Shown here: positions 23,285 through 32,075 of the stretch, piece by piece
Position numbering within the stretch: the first letter of the stretch is position 1
Layout of the letters: each line of letters begins with the position of its first letter
NCBI GenBank assembly: GCA_018818835.1
Contig: JAHIRD010000141.1
Span: forward strand, 68,608-132,607
DNA from: Pseudomonadota bacterium
GTDB taxonomy: Bacteria > Desulfobacterota > Desulfobacteria > Desulfobacterales > Desulfolunaceae
Direction: 5' to 3'
Length of the DNA stretch: 64,000 bases
Notes under the pieces: model-generated
The model's input: the letters and a program-made list of their open reading frames with translations, nothing else
Database searches by the model: none
What the model was told of the DNA's origin: nothing
Program-made: the position numbers and the translations under genes

Positions 23285-26227
23285 TCATGGGCATGCTTCA
23301 TTCAAAAAGAATTCAATGGAATCCATGATTCCTTTTTCCTCAAATTGTCCCATCATGATGCTGCTGTTGGGGCAGAGGCTGGCACAGGCACCGCAACCTT
23401 GACATGATACGGAATCCACCATGATTTTGCCGTTTTCTTCATCCAGGTAACGTGCCTGGTAAGGACATTCCGGAATACAGGCCTGGCACCTTGAGCAGAG
23501 ACTGTGGCGGACCCTGGCCGTGACTTGGGGTGTTTCAAGGAAGGGCCTCCCAAGAATTCGTAATGCCCGCATGGCTGCGGAAATTCCTTCGTCCATGGCT
23601 TCCTGGAAACCCAAGGGAGCCCGTGCAAGACCGCAGACAAAGATGCCTTCCCGGCCAGAATCCACGGGTCGCCATTTGCTGTTGGCCTCTTTGAGAAAAC
23701 CGTCCTGTGTTGTGTTGATATGGAAAATTTTGCTGATAATTTGGTTATCTGTGGGCACAATCCCCGTGGATAAAACGAGGAGGTCGGGGGCGAGTTGCAC
23801 ATCCTCCTGCAGTACCGGATCAAACCCTGTGACGTGGATCGTTTGATTGTTCACGGCCACCTGGGGTTTCTTATGCAGATCAAAGGGGATGAATAAAATC
23901 CCTGCCTGGCGGGCCCGGGTGTATATTTTTTCAGACTCGCCATAGCTCATCATATCCCGATAGAATATATGAATGGATGCAGAAGGGTTTGCCTCTTTGA
24001 TGGCGATGGCGTTTAAAAGGGCCTTTGTGCAACAGATGCGGCTGCAGTAATTGCGCGGTTCTTCACGTGTTCCGGCACACTGGATCATCACGACCTTTGA
24101 AAAATCAAGGGGGTTCAGGGTTTTGTCTCCAAGCCCCTTTGCCAGATCGAACACTGAAAGAATTCCGTTGTGTTGCGATGCACAATAATCCAGGGTTTGG
24201 GCTTGACCACCCCCCGTAGCCACAATGGCCGCACCGTGGGGAATCTTCTGTTCCACGGCGTTGGGGGTCGTGATGGTGGCCGTAAATACACCGGCAAGAC
24301 CCTGGTGCCGGGTCAAACAGGTGGCGGGATGAACGCGGATTTTCGGGTGGTTTGTCACCGAGGATAACAGTTTGTCCAGGCTGTTTTTTTCAGGGCCAGG
24401 GCTGAAATGAATCCCGTTGCCACCGAGTTGTGATTCTTTGTCCAAAAGATCCACGTCAATGCCTGCCGAGGCAAGGCAGAACGCGGCAGAAAGCCCGGCC
24501 GGACCTCCGCCCACGACCAAGGCACTGGGGGTCACGGTACGTTTTTCCCTGTATACCGGAAGTGTAAGGTTCAGACTATTCACGGTGCTTTTGATCTGGG
24601 AAAGAAGGGATTGGGTCTGTTCGTTTTTTGTCTTCCCGGTCACGTGGGACCGCATGTCCAGAGTCTTGAAGAACCCGTCGGGAAGCTGTGCATCCCTGGC
24701 CAGTGCTTTGATTTTATGATCGAATAAAAAGGGATTGCAGGCTGCGATGACCACCCGGTTGGCCTGGCTCGAAGTCAAGGCGGTTCCTATGGATTCAAAA
24801 CCTGCGGCCCCGCAGGCCTGTTCAAGTTTAAGAATTTGGGGTGCTCCGGGCATGGCAGAGAGATGGCTTTCAATAAGATCCAGGTCCAGGTCATTGGACA
24901 AGTTATTCCCACACTGGCAGAGTACCAGAAGGGGCATGGCTTTTTTGGATAGACGCTGGGTATCAAAAATCCGCTGTTCAGGGGTATGGGGAGGCCCCCC
25001 CAAGGCCATGGCTTTTCCCGCAGCCACGTCCGCTGCCACCAGGGATTCCCCGATGTCCTTGAAATCAAAGGTGTCACTCAGGGCGAATACACCCTCATTT
25101 TGGTAAAAGTCCGGATGGGTAAGACCTGTTTTCTTGCCTGTGGAAAGGACCACCAGATCGACGGTTTCTTCCATGTACATCCCCTTGTCATTGACATAGG
25201 AGATTTTCATGCCGTCTGTGTTTTCACAGGGCTCTACACTGTGGACCCTGCATCGTATAAAACGAAGGCCGTGGCTTGTTTCAGCCTGGTCCTTGTATCT
25301 CTGGAAGTCTCTGCCAAAGGTTCGCATGTCCATGTAAAAGATCGAGACTGTCAGATCATCATGGCTTTTTTCACAGGCCATCACCGCTTCTTTGACCGCA
25401 AACATGCAGCAGACACTGGAACAGTGATCGGCATTTTCCATAAGATTCCTGGACCCCACGCACTGGAGAAAGGCCATGCGTTTGATGGGTTTATTGTCCG
25501 AGGGCCGGAACAGCTGCCCCTTGGACGGTCCGCTGCTGCTCATGATTCGTTCAAGACCCTTTGAGGTGACCACATTGGGTAAAACGCCAAAGCCGTAAAG
25601 ATCAGATTGGGCAGGATCATACTGGCCCGAACCCGTGGCCAGGATCACGGCATTCACCGGGTTGAATTCGAGTTTCCGTGCCTCTCCGTCCAGGTTGATG
25701 GCGGACACGGGGCAGGCTTTGACACATTCCCCACACCGGGTGCAAACGGAAAAATCAATGATTCTGTGATTGGGAATCTGATGGGGGACAGGCAAAAACA
25801 CGGCTTTTCGCGTGGAATACCCTTCGTTGAACCCGTCAGGAACAGATACCGGACATACCGATTCACAAGAACCACATGCCATACATTTTAGAGGATCAAT
25901 CCCGGTGTGCTGTTTTTCAACGACCACCGACAACTGACCGGCAGGTCCCTTGACCGAAACAATTTCCGCCGAGGGGATAAAGGTCACGTGGTCATGGAAT
26001 ATCCCTTTTCGAAGGCAGAACTGTGGGCCCTTGTCCCTGTCAATCATGGGCAGAAGGGTGCACATGCCGCAGTGGTTGTCAGGGAACTGGTGATCAAGCT
26101 GGCTTAATATACCTCCGGAAGAGGGGGCCTTGTCCAAAAGCACCACCCTGTGTCCCAGCTCGGCCAGATCAAAGGCCGCCCGGATCCCGCTGATGCCTGC
26201 TCCTGCAATGACCGTATGAATATTCAT
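23285..26227 (-). CDS. Double HdrA-like flavin/Fe-S protein
   Basis: About 980 residues; start 26227 (MNIHTVIAGAG), with 26242 possible. It is two HdrA-like units in tandem. The first has an FAD site (AGAGISGIRAAFDLAELG), HCGMCTLLPMIDRD, and ferredoxin motifs CMACGSCESVCP and CTRCGECVKACP. A HdrA N-terminal-type linker (LLVLCQCGNNL, AACNPFLFD) leads to a second FAD site (VGGGPAGLSAAFCLASAG), and two C-terminal clusters follow (CSRCQACIPECP, CQGCGACASLCP). HdrA carries the flavin that splits electron pairs in flavin-based bifurcation. The duplication recalls QmoA and QmoB joined in one chain. It lies between the FrhB-like gene and the HdrD-like selenoprotein, which is probably its direct partner. 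Confidence 0.8.
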   Translation of the reverse strand: MNIHTVIAGAGISGIRAAFDLAELGHRVVLLDKAPSSGGILSQLDHQFPDNHCGMCTLLPMIDRDKGPQFCLRKGIFHDHVTFIPSAEIVSVKGPAGQLSVVVEKQHTGIDPLKCMACGSCESVCPVSVPDGFNEGYSTRKAVFLPVPHQIPNHRIIDFSVCTRCGECVKACPVSAINLDGEARKLEFNPVNAVILATGSGQYDPAQSDLYGFGVLPNVVTSKGLERIMSSSGPSKGQLFRPSDNKPIKRMAFLQCVGSRNLMENADHCSSVCCMFAVKEAVMACEKSHDDLTVSIFYMDMRTFGRDFQRYKDQAETSHGLRFIRCRVHSVEPCENTDGMKISYVNDKGMYMEETVDLVVLSTGKKTGLTHPDFYQNEGVFALSDTFDFKDIGESLVAADVAAGKAMALGGPPHTPEQRIFDTQRLSKKAMPLLVLCQCGNNLSNDLDLDLIESHLSAMPGAPQILKLEQACGAAGFESIGTALTSSQANRVVIAACNPFLFDHKIKALARDAQLPDGFFKTLDMRSHVTGKTKNEQTQSLLSQIKSTVNSLNLTLPVYREKRTVTPSALVVGGGPAGLSAAFCLASAGIDVDLLDKESQLGGNGIHFSPGPEKNSLDKLLSSVTNHPKIRVHPATCLTRHQGLAGVFTATITTPNAVEQKIPHGAAIVATGGGQAQTLDYCASQHNGILSVFDLAKGLGDKTLNPLDFSKVVMIQCAGTREEPRNYCSRICCTKALLNAIAIKEANPSASIHIFYRDMMSYGESEKIYTRARQAGILFIPFDLHKKPQVAVNNQTIHVTGFDPVLQEDVQLAPDLLVLSTGIVPTDNQIISKIFHINTTQDGFLKEANSKWRPVDSGREGIFVCGLARAPLGFQEAMDEGISAAMRALRILGRPFLETPQVTARVRHSLCSRCQACIPECPYQARYLDEENGKIMVDSVSCQGCGACASLCPNSSIMMGQFEEKGIMDSIEFFLNEACP

Positions 26228-26261
26228 CGTGTTCAATCCCATACCCCTTTGCTTTAAAACG

Positions 26262-27359
26262 CTAGTCCCCACGTTTCCCGTTCCTGACAACCAGCTGGGG
26301 AATGGGCTCTGTCACATCCCGTCCCGGCGTGTAATTGAAAAAGGCCTGTGTCTTTTCCGATACGGTGCGGAACATATCCGCAACCTGAATATCCGATGGG
26401 CAGACGCTGCTGCACTGACCACAGCCCACACAGGCATGGCCGATGTGAGACAATCGGGTTAAATGGAACATGCTGGTGTCCGTGGGCATTTTCACGGCTC
26501 CCCGCCTTGTGGCCCGTTCAAGAAGAAGCTCGGGCGGGTGGGCAAAGACGTCCGTTAAGAATACGCATTCCTTGCAATAGCAGACCGGACAGGCTGTCCG
26601 GCAGTTGTAACAGTTCAGGCACCGGCCAATAAAGGTCTGAAAACCGTCTATGGTGCTCATCTGTAAGGCTGTGGCATCAAACAGTTCTTTTTTTGATAGG
26701 CTTCGTTTGTCTGCGAGGGCCGCGATATCCTGTTTCCTTTTTGGCAGATCGTCACCTTTTTTGAAACCCAGAGATTCGAGCAGAGCTTTCCCTTTGTCCG
26801 TCAGGGCTTCGAACCCCATGTGTCCCGGCTCGGCCCCAAGGGTACACAGGGTGATATCCGCGTTTTCAGGAAGAAAGTCATTGCAGGTTGAGCAGGTGGT
26901 TGTGATCTTGCCCTGAAGTTCAGGGCTGCTGAGAAAACGCTCGGTGATACCGGGGCCTGTTTTGGCTTCATCGGAAAAAATCTTGTTTTCCATGCGCCCC
27001 AGACAGTCCATGCTTATGATGATGGCATTCTCAAGGGAACACTGGTTTAACTTGACCAGTTCGATAAGGGCACGAATTTCACAGGGCCTAAGGACCAGAA
27101 CCACGGTTTTTCCGCTGGGGCTCCGGGTCAGGGCCGATGCCTGGCGGGCGCTGCTGACAGGGGCCACAGGCGCAAGGGGATCCACGCCCTCCATGCGGTC
27201 AGGATCCGTGAAAAGGGTGGGCATGGGCACGTCTGACCAGGGATTGGACGCAAGAACCAGAACCGCATCAGCCAGTTTTTTGCCCAGAAGCTCCTGGAGC
27301 ATGGATCGGACTGTTTGAACTATGCCTTGGTCCGGCGAATTTAAAGGGTACATCATCAT
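26262..27359 (-). CDS. FrhB/FdhB-like iron-sulfur flavoprotein subunit
   Basis: A 365-residue protein of the coenzyme F420 hydrogenase/dehydrogenase beta-subunit type. Visible are LVLRPCEIRALIELVKLNQC and ISMDCLGRMEN, characteristic of the family core, and TTCSTCNDF. The cysteine-rich CLNCYNCRTACPVCYCKECVF and a final ferredoxin motif, CVGCGQCSSVCP, follow. FrhB-type subunits bind FAD and exchange hydride with F420 or another two-electron carrier. GAGGT precedes the ATG. Its place between mvhD and the double HdrA suggests it feeds or drains electrons from the Hdr complex; the carrier (F420, NAD(P)H, formate) cannot be told from sequence. Confidence 0.75.
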   Translation of the reverse strand: MMMYPLNSPDQGIVQTVRSMLQELLGKKLADAVLVLASNPWSDVPMPTLFTDPDRMEGVDPLAPVAPVSSARQASALTRSPSGKTVVLVLRPCEIRALIELVKLNQCSLENAIIISMDCLGRMENKIFSDEAKTGPGITERFLSSPELQGKITTTCSTCNDFLPENADITLCTLGAEPGHMGFEALTDKGKALLESLGFKKGDDLPKRKQDIAALADKRSLSKKELFDATALQMSTIDGFQTFIGRCLNCYNCRTACPVCYCKECVFLTDVFAHPPELLLERATRRGAVKMPTDTSMFHLTRLSHIGHACVGCGQCSSVCPSDIQVADMFRTVSEKTQAFFNYTPGRDVTEPIPQLVVRNGKRGD

Positions 27360-27373
27360 GGCTTACCTCATCT

Positions 27374-27796
27374 CTAAAGGATCATACGATCCGCAACCTG
27401 GCTGGGTCCCAGGGCCGTGATGCGTTCGACAAACGCAGTCATGTTATGCTGGAATTCCGGGCCTTCGCTGGCGCCGATCCACTGAAGCGCAAGTCTGTCC
27501 GGTTCAAAACCGAATTGGGATAGGAGATTTCGTGTCCCGCCGATGCGCTTTTCCGCCTTGATGTTGCCGTCTATATAATGACAGTCCCCGGGATGGCACC
27601 CACCGATAAATACCCCGTCCGCACCGTCTAAAAAGGCCTTCAAGATATATTTCTGGTCGATCATGCCCGTGCACATCAGCCGAATCATCCGGATTTCCGC
27701 CGGATACGACAGCCGGGATGTTCCTGCCAGATCCGCCGCAGTATACGTACACCAGTTGCAGACCAGAGCAACAATTTTAGGTTTATATTCAGACAT
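27374..27796 (-). CDS. mvhD: MvhD/FlpD-family [2Fe-2S] electron-transfer subunit
   Basis: A 140-residue protein; the start at 27796 has GAGGGGAGTT in front. It shows the family cysteines VCNWCTY, MCTGMID and GGCHPGDCHY. MvhD carries a [2Fe-2S] cluster and links HdrA to a hydrogenase or other electron input. Here no hydrogenase is encoded nearby, and the next gene is FrhB-like, so the input is probably that subunit. It sits 15 nt before the FrhB-like gene. Confidence 0.85.
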   Translation of the reverse strand: MSEYKPKIVALVCNWCTYTAADLAGTSRLSYPAEIRMIRLMCTGMIDQKYILKAFLDGADGVFIGGCHPGDCHYIDGNIKAEKRIGGTRNLLSQFGFEPDRLALQWIGASEGPEFQHNMTAFVERITALGPSQVADRMIL

Positions 27797-27825
27797 AACT
27801 CCCCTCATTTTTTATTGTGACCTGT

Positions 27826-27892
27826 CCACACCGTCCACCTGTCCACACTGTCCACTTAAGTCCACTCCCGTCCACCCGTCCACTTAACTCCA
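27826..27892. repeat. GTCCAC-type short repeat string
   Basis: Seven or more imperfect copies of (T)GTCCAC with variable 3-6 nt between, filling the gap between hdrA (ends 27901) and mvhD (starts 27796). The period is irregular, so this is slippage-prone simple sequence rather than a CRISPR. Compare 21964-22030. Confidence 0.65.
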
Positions 27893-27900
27893 CAAAAAAA

Positions 27901-29874
27901 TCATACCAATCTCTCCAACTCCCCCATAATCTGCCGATCCGTAAAATGATCCACTGATGCCGAACTCGAAGGACAGGTGGCAGCACAACTGCCGCAGCCT
28001 TTGCACAAGGCTTCGTTGACCACGGCCACCCGCCTTGCCTCATCAAATCCAATGGCTGAATAGGCACAGGCGCCGATGCAGCTTTTACAGCCAATGCACA
28101 GGTCAGGATCTATATGGGAAATTTCAGCCTGGGTGGTGACCATGCCTCGAGAAAGCAGGGCGATGGCTTCACCGGCAGCACCCATGGCCTGGGCCACGGT
28201 ATCCGGGATATCTTTGGGCCCCTGGCAGCAGCCGGCCAGGAAAATGCCGTTCATGGGAGTGGAAACCGGTGCCAGCTTGGCATGGAGTTCGGTAAACCAT
28301 CCGTCCCCGTCCCTGGATACGCCCAGGAGCCTGCCCAGGTCTTCTGCACCCGGTGCCGGTTCAAGGCCCACGCTAAGAATCACCATGTCCACGGGTAGCC
28401 GAACCGTCCTTCGGGTCAGGGTGCTTTCCGCCACAACGGTCAGTCTCCCTTTGTCATTGGGGTCATCGGTCATGTCCGTGATTTCTGCAACCCGTCCCCT
28501 TACAAAACGAACCCCTTCTTCCTGGACCCGGTTGTAGAATTCTTCGTAGAGTTTGCCCGGAGACCGGACATCAATATAAAATTCCCAGACCTCGGCCCCG
28601 GTTTTTTCCCGGAGAAGATGGGCAAATTTCATGGAGTACATGCAGCAGACCCTGGAACAGTATTTCTTGTGGCGAACATCCCTGGAGCCCACGCAATGGA
28701 CAATGGCCACCCGTTCGGGAATTTGGCCGTTTTTCATCACCATTTTGCCCGAGGTGGGGCCGGTGGCGTTGTTCAGACGCTCGAACTCCAGGCTGGTGTA
28801 AACTTCCGGGAAACGGCCGTATCCGTAAGGTTCCAGATGTGTGGGGTTAACAGCCTGAAAACCCGTGGCTGCAATGATGGCACCCACGTCAAGGGTCAGG
28901 AATTCGGGTTTCTGTTCAAAGTCAATGGCCTTGGTTTCACAGAATTTGGCACAGGCGCCGCATTTTTTGTTTTTGCCAAGAACGATGCAGTTTACAGCAT
29001 CAATGACCGGCACATTGGGCACGGCCTGGGGAAAGGGCGTGAAGATGGCTGTTCGGAAACTCAAGCCTTCGTTGAATTCGCTGCTTATTTTTTTAGACGG
29101 GCATTTTTCCATGCAGGTGCCGCAACCCGTGCATTTTTCCATGTCCACATACCGGGGCTTCTTTTTTACCGTGACCTGGAAATTTCCGATAAACCCTTCC
29201 ACCTTTTCTACCTCGCTGTAGGTATGAAGGGTGATATTGGGGTGCTGAAGCACATCCACCATTTTGGGAGTCATGATGCAGGCCGCACAATCCAGGGTGG
29301 GAAAGGTTTTGTCAAACTTGGCCATGTGCCCGCCAATGGAGGGCTCCCTTTCCACGAGATAAACCTGATACCCCGCATTGGCACAGGTCAGGGCCGACTG
29401 CATGCCTGCAATGCCTCCGCCCACCACCAGCATGGATTTTATAACCGGGACCTCCCGGGTGGAAAGGGGCTGATGAAAGAAAACCCGGGACACGGCCGCG
29501 GCGGTGAGGGCTTTGGCTTTTTCCGTGGCATCCATGGAATCGTGTGTGACCCAGGAGACCTGCTCGCGCACATTGGCCATTTGAAAATAATACGGATTCA
29601 GACCGGCACTTTTCACGGCGTTCCGAAATGTTTTTTCATGCATGCGGGGAGAGCAGGATGCCACCACCACACGATTCAACCCCAATGATTTGATATCGTT
29701 GATGATCATATCCTGGCCCGGATTGGAGCACATGAATTTGTAATCCCTGGCCACAACCACATGGGCCAGTGTTCCTGCATGGGCCGCCACATCTTCCACG
29801 TTGACTTTGGGGGCGATGTTCATCCCGCAGTGGCAGACGTAGACTCCGATTCTGGGTTTTGTTTGATCGCTCAT
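27901..29874 (-). CDS. hdrA: Heterodisulfide reductase subunit HdrA
   Basis: A 657-residue HdrA. It has the N-terminal domain (YVCHCGMNIA, KFMCSNPGQDMI), an FAD Rossmann motif (VVGGGIAGMQSALTCANAG), DCAACIMTPKMVDV, an inserted ferredoxin motif (CTGCGTCMEKCP), the HdrA signature GCCQGPKDIPDTVAQA, and two C-terminal [4Fe-4S] motifs (CIGCKSCIGACA, CKGCGSCAATCP). HdrA holds the bifurcating flavin in the cytosol. It overlaps hdrB by 4 nt and is followed by mvhD, the standard HdrA partner. Confidence 0.92.
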   Translation of the reverse strand: MSDQTKPRIGVYVCHCGMNIAPKVNVEDVAAHAGTLAHVVVARDYKFMCSNPGQDMIINDIKSLGLNRVVVASCSPRMHEKTFRNAVKSAGLNPYYFQMANVREQVSWVTHDSMDATEKAKALTAAAVSRVFFHQPLSTREVPVIKSMLVVGGGIAGMQSALTCANAGYQVYLVEREPSIGGHMAKFDKTFPTLDCAACIMTPKMVDVLQHPNITLHTYSEVEKVEGFIGNFQVTVKKKPRYVDMEKCTGCGTCMEKCPSKKISSEFNEGLSFRTAIFTPFPQAVPNVPVIDAVNCIVLGKNKKCGACAKFCETKAIDFEQKPEFLTLDVGAIIAATGFQAVNPTHLEPYGYGRFPEVYTSLEFERLNNATGPTSGKMVMKNGQIPERVAIVHCVGSRDVRHKKYCSRVCCMYSMKFAHLLREKTGAEVWEFYIDVRSPGKLYEEFYNRVQEEGVRFVRGRVAEITDMTDDPNDKGRLTVVAESTLTRRTVRLPVDMVILSVGLEPAPGAEDLGRLLGVSRDGDGWFTELHAKLAPVSTPMNGIFLAGCCQGPKDIPDTVAQAMGAAGEAIALLSRGMVTTQAEISHIDPDLCIGCKSCIGACAYSAIGFDEARRVAVVNEALCKGCGSCAATCPSSSASVDHFTDRQIMGELERLV

Positions 29875-30704
29875 GGCCGGGATATTACCTTTTCTGCTGA
29901 GACAAGAAGTTTGTTCATTCCCAGAGACGTGGCGGAAAGACCCAGGGCCAGACCCGCAAGCTGGGTGAAATAGGTGACGGGAATCCTGGGTGTAAGGTCA
30001 CCTGTCTGGGCCTGGTCCAGGTTGAACTGGCACAAGGGGCAGATGGTGGTGATGATCTGGGCGCCTTTGTCTGAGATTTCCCGGATAATACGGGCAGACA
30101 GATTCCGGCATTCATCTTTGTAAATCACTGCATGGGATGCCCCGCAGCACTGGGTTCGAGCCGAATGATCCGTGACGGCGAATCCGATTCTTTCAAGGAA
30201 GGTTTCCAGAATCTCCGGGTATCCGCCCTTGTCCAGAAACTGGTGGGGACGGGTCAGCTGGCATCCGTAATAGGCCCCCACAGACAGACTGCGGTAACGT
30301 TCGCTGGGGGCATCGGGCATGGCCTTGGTCAGGATTTCGAACAGATGCCGGATTTTGGGTATGCGGTCAAGGGTAAGCCCCAGGGCTTGGAGGACATCCT
30401 TTGTTTTTATAAAGAGTTCAGCGTCTTCGTTAAGGAGACGGGCAGCTTTGCCCAAGGTGGCGTAACAGGCATTGCACCCGGTGACGATTTCCTCAAACCC
30501 CATGGCCTGGGTCAGGGCGAAATGTCGGGCAGCCAGGGCTGTGGCACGGAGTTTGTTCTCTCCGAACATAACTGTTGCGCCGCAACAATTCCAGTCAGGG
30601 ATGACCACAAGCTCAATGCCCAGCTTTTGGCATACCGCTTCGGTGGATTCTTTGTACCCGGCTGTTGATGCATAGGAGCATCCGGGATAAAAACAGATCC
30701 TCAT
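29871..30704 (-). CDS. hdrB: Heterodisulfide reductase subunit HdrB
   Basis: A 277-residue protein with two complete CCG modules: YPGCSYAS, DWNCCGAT and CNACY; then YYGCQLTRP, TQCCGASH and CPLCQ. These bind the two non-cubane [4Fe-4S] clusters that reduce disulfide substrates. In sulfate reducers the physiological disulfide is not settled (DsrC-trisulfide is a candidate). The start overlaps the hdrC stop, and the stop overlaps the hdrA start (both ATGA), so the three are translationally coupled. Confidence 0.9.
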   Translation of the reverse strand: MRICFYPGCSYASTAGYKESTEAVCQKLGIELVVIPDWNCCGATVMFGENKLRATALAARHFALTQAMGFEEIVTGCNACYATLGKAARLLNEDAELFIKTKDVLQALGLTLDRIPKIRHLFEILTKAMPDAPSERYRSLSVGAYYGCQLTRPHQFLDKGGYPEILETFLERIGFAVTDHSARTQCCGASHAVIYKDECRNLSARIIREISDKGAQIITTICPLCQFNLDQAQTGDLTPRIPVTYFTQLAGLALGLSATSLGMNKLLVSAEKVISRP

Positions 30705-31249
30705 GCCTTGTCCTCCGATTTTTCAGTGAGTTCAAAAAGACGGGCAAAGGATTCGGGGTCTGAAACGGACAGGGCTTTGGGCTCAAGGCGTTTTCGGAGT
30801 ATCATCTTAACCGCCAGGGGGATATTTTTCAAGGCATCCAGAGGGTGCTTGACTCCGTATAGGGCCATCACATAGGACTCGGTGATTCGTCCTTTGGCTT
30901 TGATGATTCGGGAAAAGGCCCGGTACATGTCGGGCATTTTCTGGTTTTTGGGAGCCGTCCGTTTTCGGGTGATGATTTCCTTGAAGGCGTACATCAGATC
31001 CGTGACCGGAATTTCTTTGGGGCATCGGACCATACAGGCGTAGCAGGACACGCAGAACCAGGGCGTATTGGATTTAAGGGCCATGTCGTATTCACCTTCA
31101 CGGATCAGGGCGAACAACTCCCTTGGGGCATGGTCCATCTGATCAGACAAAGGACAGGAGCCGCTGCAGGTTCCGCATTGAATGCATGCGTTGATGGTTG
31201 CAATATCGGAAATGCTTGTAAACGGGTTCGGCTTGCTGGCCTTATTCAT
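30701..31249 (-). CDS. hdrC: Heterodisulfide reductase subunit HdrC
   Basis: A 182-residue soluble protein with two [4Fe-4S] motifs, CIQCGTCSGSCP (residues about 21-32) and CVSCYACMVRCP, relaying electrons between HdrA and HdrB. ATGAGGTT precedes the ATG. It is the first gene of the operon that runs to 22040. A hairpin repeat lies in the 64-nt gap to the PocR-domain gene upstream. Confidence 0.9.
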   Translation of the reverse strand: MNKASKPNPFTSISDIATINACIQCGTCSGSCPLSDQMDHAPRELFALIREGEYDMALKSNTPWFCVSCYACMVRCPKEIPVTDLMYAFKEIITRKRTAPKNQKMPDMYRAFSRIIKAKGRITESYVMALYGVKHPLDALKNIPLAVKMILRKRLEPKALSVSDPESFARLFELTEKSEDKA

Positions 31250-31267
31250 AACCTCATGCCTTTATTT

Positions 31268-31316
31268 TGATGGCATCGTAAAAAGTCCCATACGTCGACT
31301 TTTTGCGAGTTCATCA
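31268..31316 (+). repeat. Dispersed repeat, copy 3 (short hairpin form)
   Basis: TGATGGCATCGTAAAAAGTC (31268-31287) and GACTTTTTGCGAGTTCATCA (31297-31316) form an imperfect 20-bp inverted repeat around CCATACGTC. The left arm is nearly identical to the start of copies 1 and 2. The right end overlaps the stop codon of the PocR-domain gene. Confidence 0.75.
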
Positions 31317-31820
31317 TTTTGTGTAAGCGGTCACGATGGCGTCAATACGATTTTTGATGAAACGAGCCACGTCCCACGCTTTTTCTTCGGATAAGACCGG
31401 AATGCTTTTGGCCAATTCTTCAATTTTATCTTCATCCATGTCCAGGGTTTTGCTTACAAGAAAGCTTTCCACCTCTTCACCGTCCATCAAGAGACCACAG
31501 CCACCGGCAGCACCCAGAAACGTGTCCCCTAAAAAAATGGGTACCACGATTTTGACAAGACCGGCATCGCAGGCTTCCACCACAGGTTCACGGCTGCTTT
31601 CAGCGTCCCCGGCTATATTCTGGTGGGCTGATGAGCAGATAAAGGTCTGCCCTTTGGGGATGGCTTTGATTTCAGGGCAGAGGGCATTGGGCCAGGTGGT
31701 GGTCCGGGTGATGCTGACTCCTTTTGTATCATAGATGGTCGGATTTAAGCCGGATTGTTCATGGATTTGTTGTTCGAGTTCGATCCATTTCTCAATGGGA
31801 AGAATATCAGTCAGTTTCAT
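31314..31820 (-). CDS. PocR-type sensory domain protein
   Basis: A 168-residue single-domain protein; the start at 31820 (MKLTDILP) has GGAGGTG in front. It shows the PocR domain cysteine pattern: LCPEIKAIPKG, FICSSAHQN, VEACDAGLVKIVVPI and GAAGGCGLL. PocR domains are PAS-related ligand or redox sensors usually fused to regulators; here no output domain is present. It is directly upstream of hdrC on the same strand, so it may sense the metabolite or redox state that sets Hdr expression, or work as a subunit (inference). Confidence 0.75.
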   Translation of the reverse strand: MKLTDILPIEKWIELEQQIHEQSGLNPTIYDTKGVSITRTTTWPNALCPEIKAIPKGQTFICSSAHQNIAGDAESSREPVVEACDAGLVKIVVPIFLGDTFLGAAGGCGLLMDGEEVESFLVSKTLDMDEDKIEELAKSIPVLSEEKAWDVARFIKNRIDAIVTAYTK

Positions 31821-32054
31821 TTGCACCTCCAAAAAAACATAAAACACCCTGTGGCTCCGGTCACGGTATATATAAAATCAGGTGATGTAAGATCCAAGGT
31901 AAAGGAAAACCATTAGCATGCATGGGGGCGATTCTTCAAGAAACTTTTTGGAATTCCCATGTTTTATACCTGACAGCTATGGTATGAATTACAAGGGTTT
32001 CAGAACTTATTCCCTTTTAAGAACAAGTCTATGGTTGACCGGGGAAGGATATAT

Positions 32055-32075
32055 ATGGAAAAATACGGCTTATGA
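32055..32075 (+). other. Six-codon leader frame overlapping the next start
   Basis: ATG at 32055 follows GGGGAAGGA at good spacing and encodes MEKYGL before TGA at 32073-32075. That stop overlaps the ATG (32072) of the presenilin-like gene. The arrangement would couple the translation of the membrane protease to this leader. Confidence 0.35.

Noticed and set aside
27826-27892. GTCCAC string as a CRISPR array
   Set aside because: The units are 6-7 nt with irregular 3-6 nt gaps and no spacers of normal length, and no cas genes are in the window.
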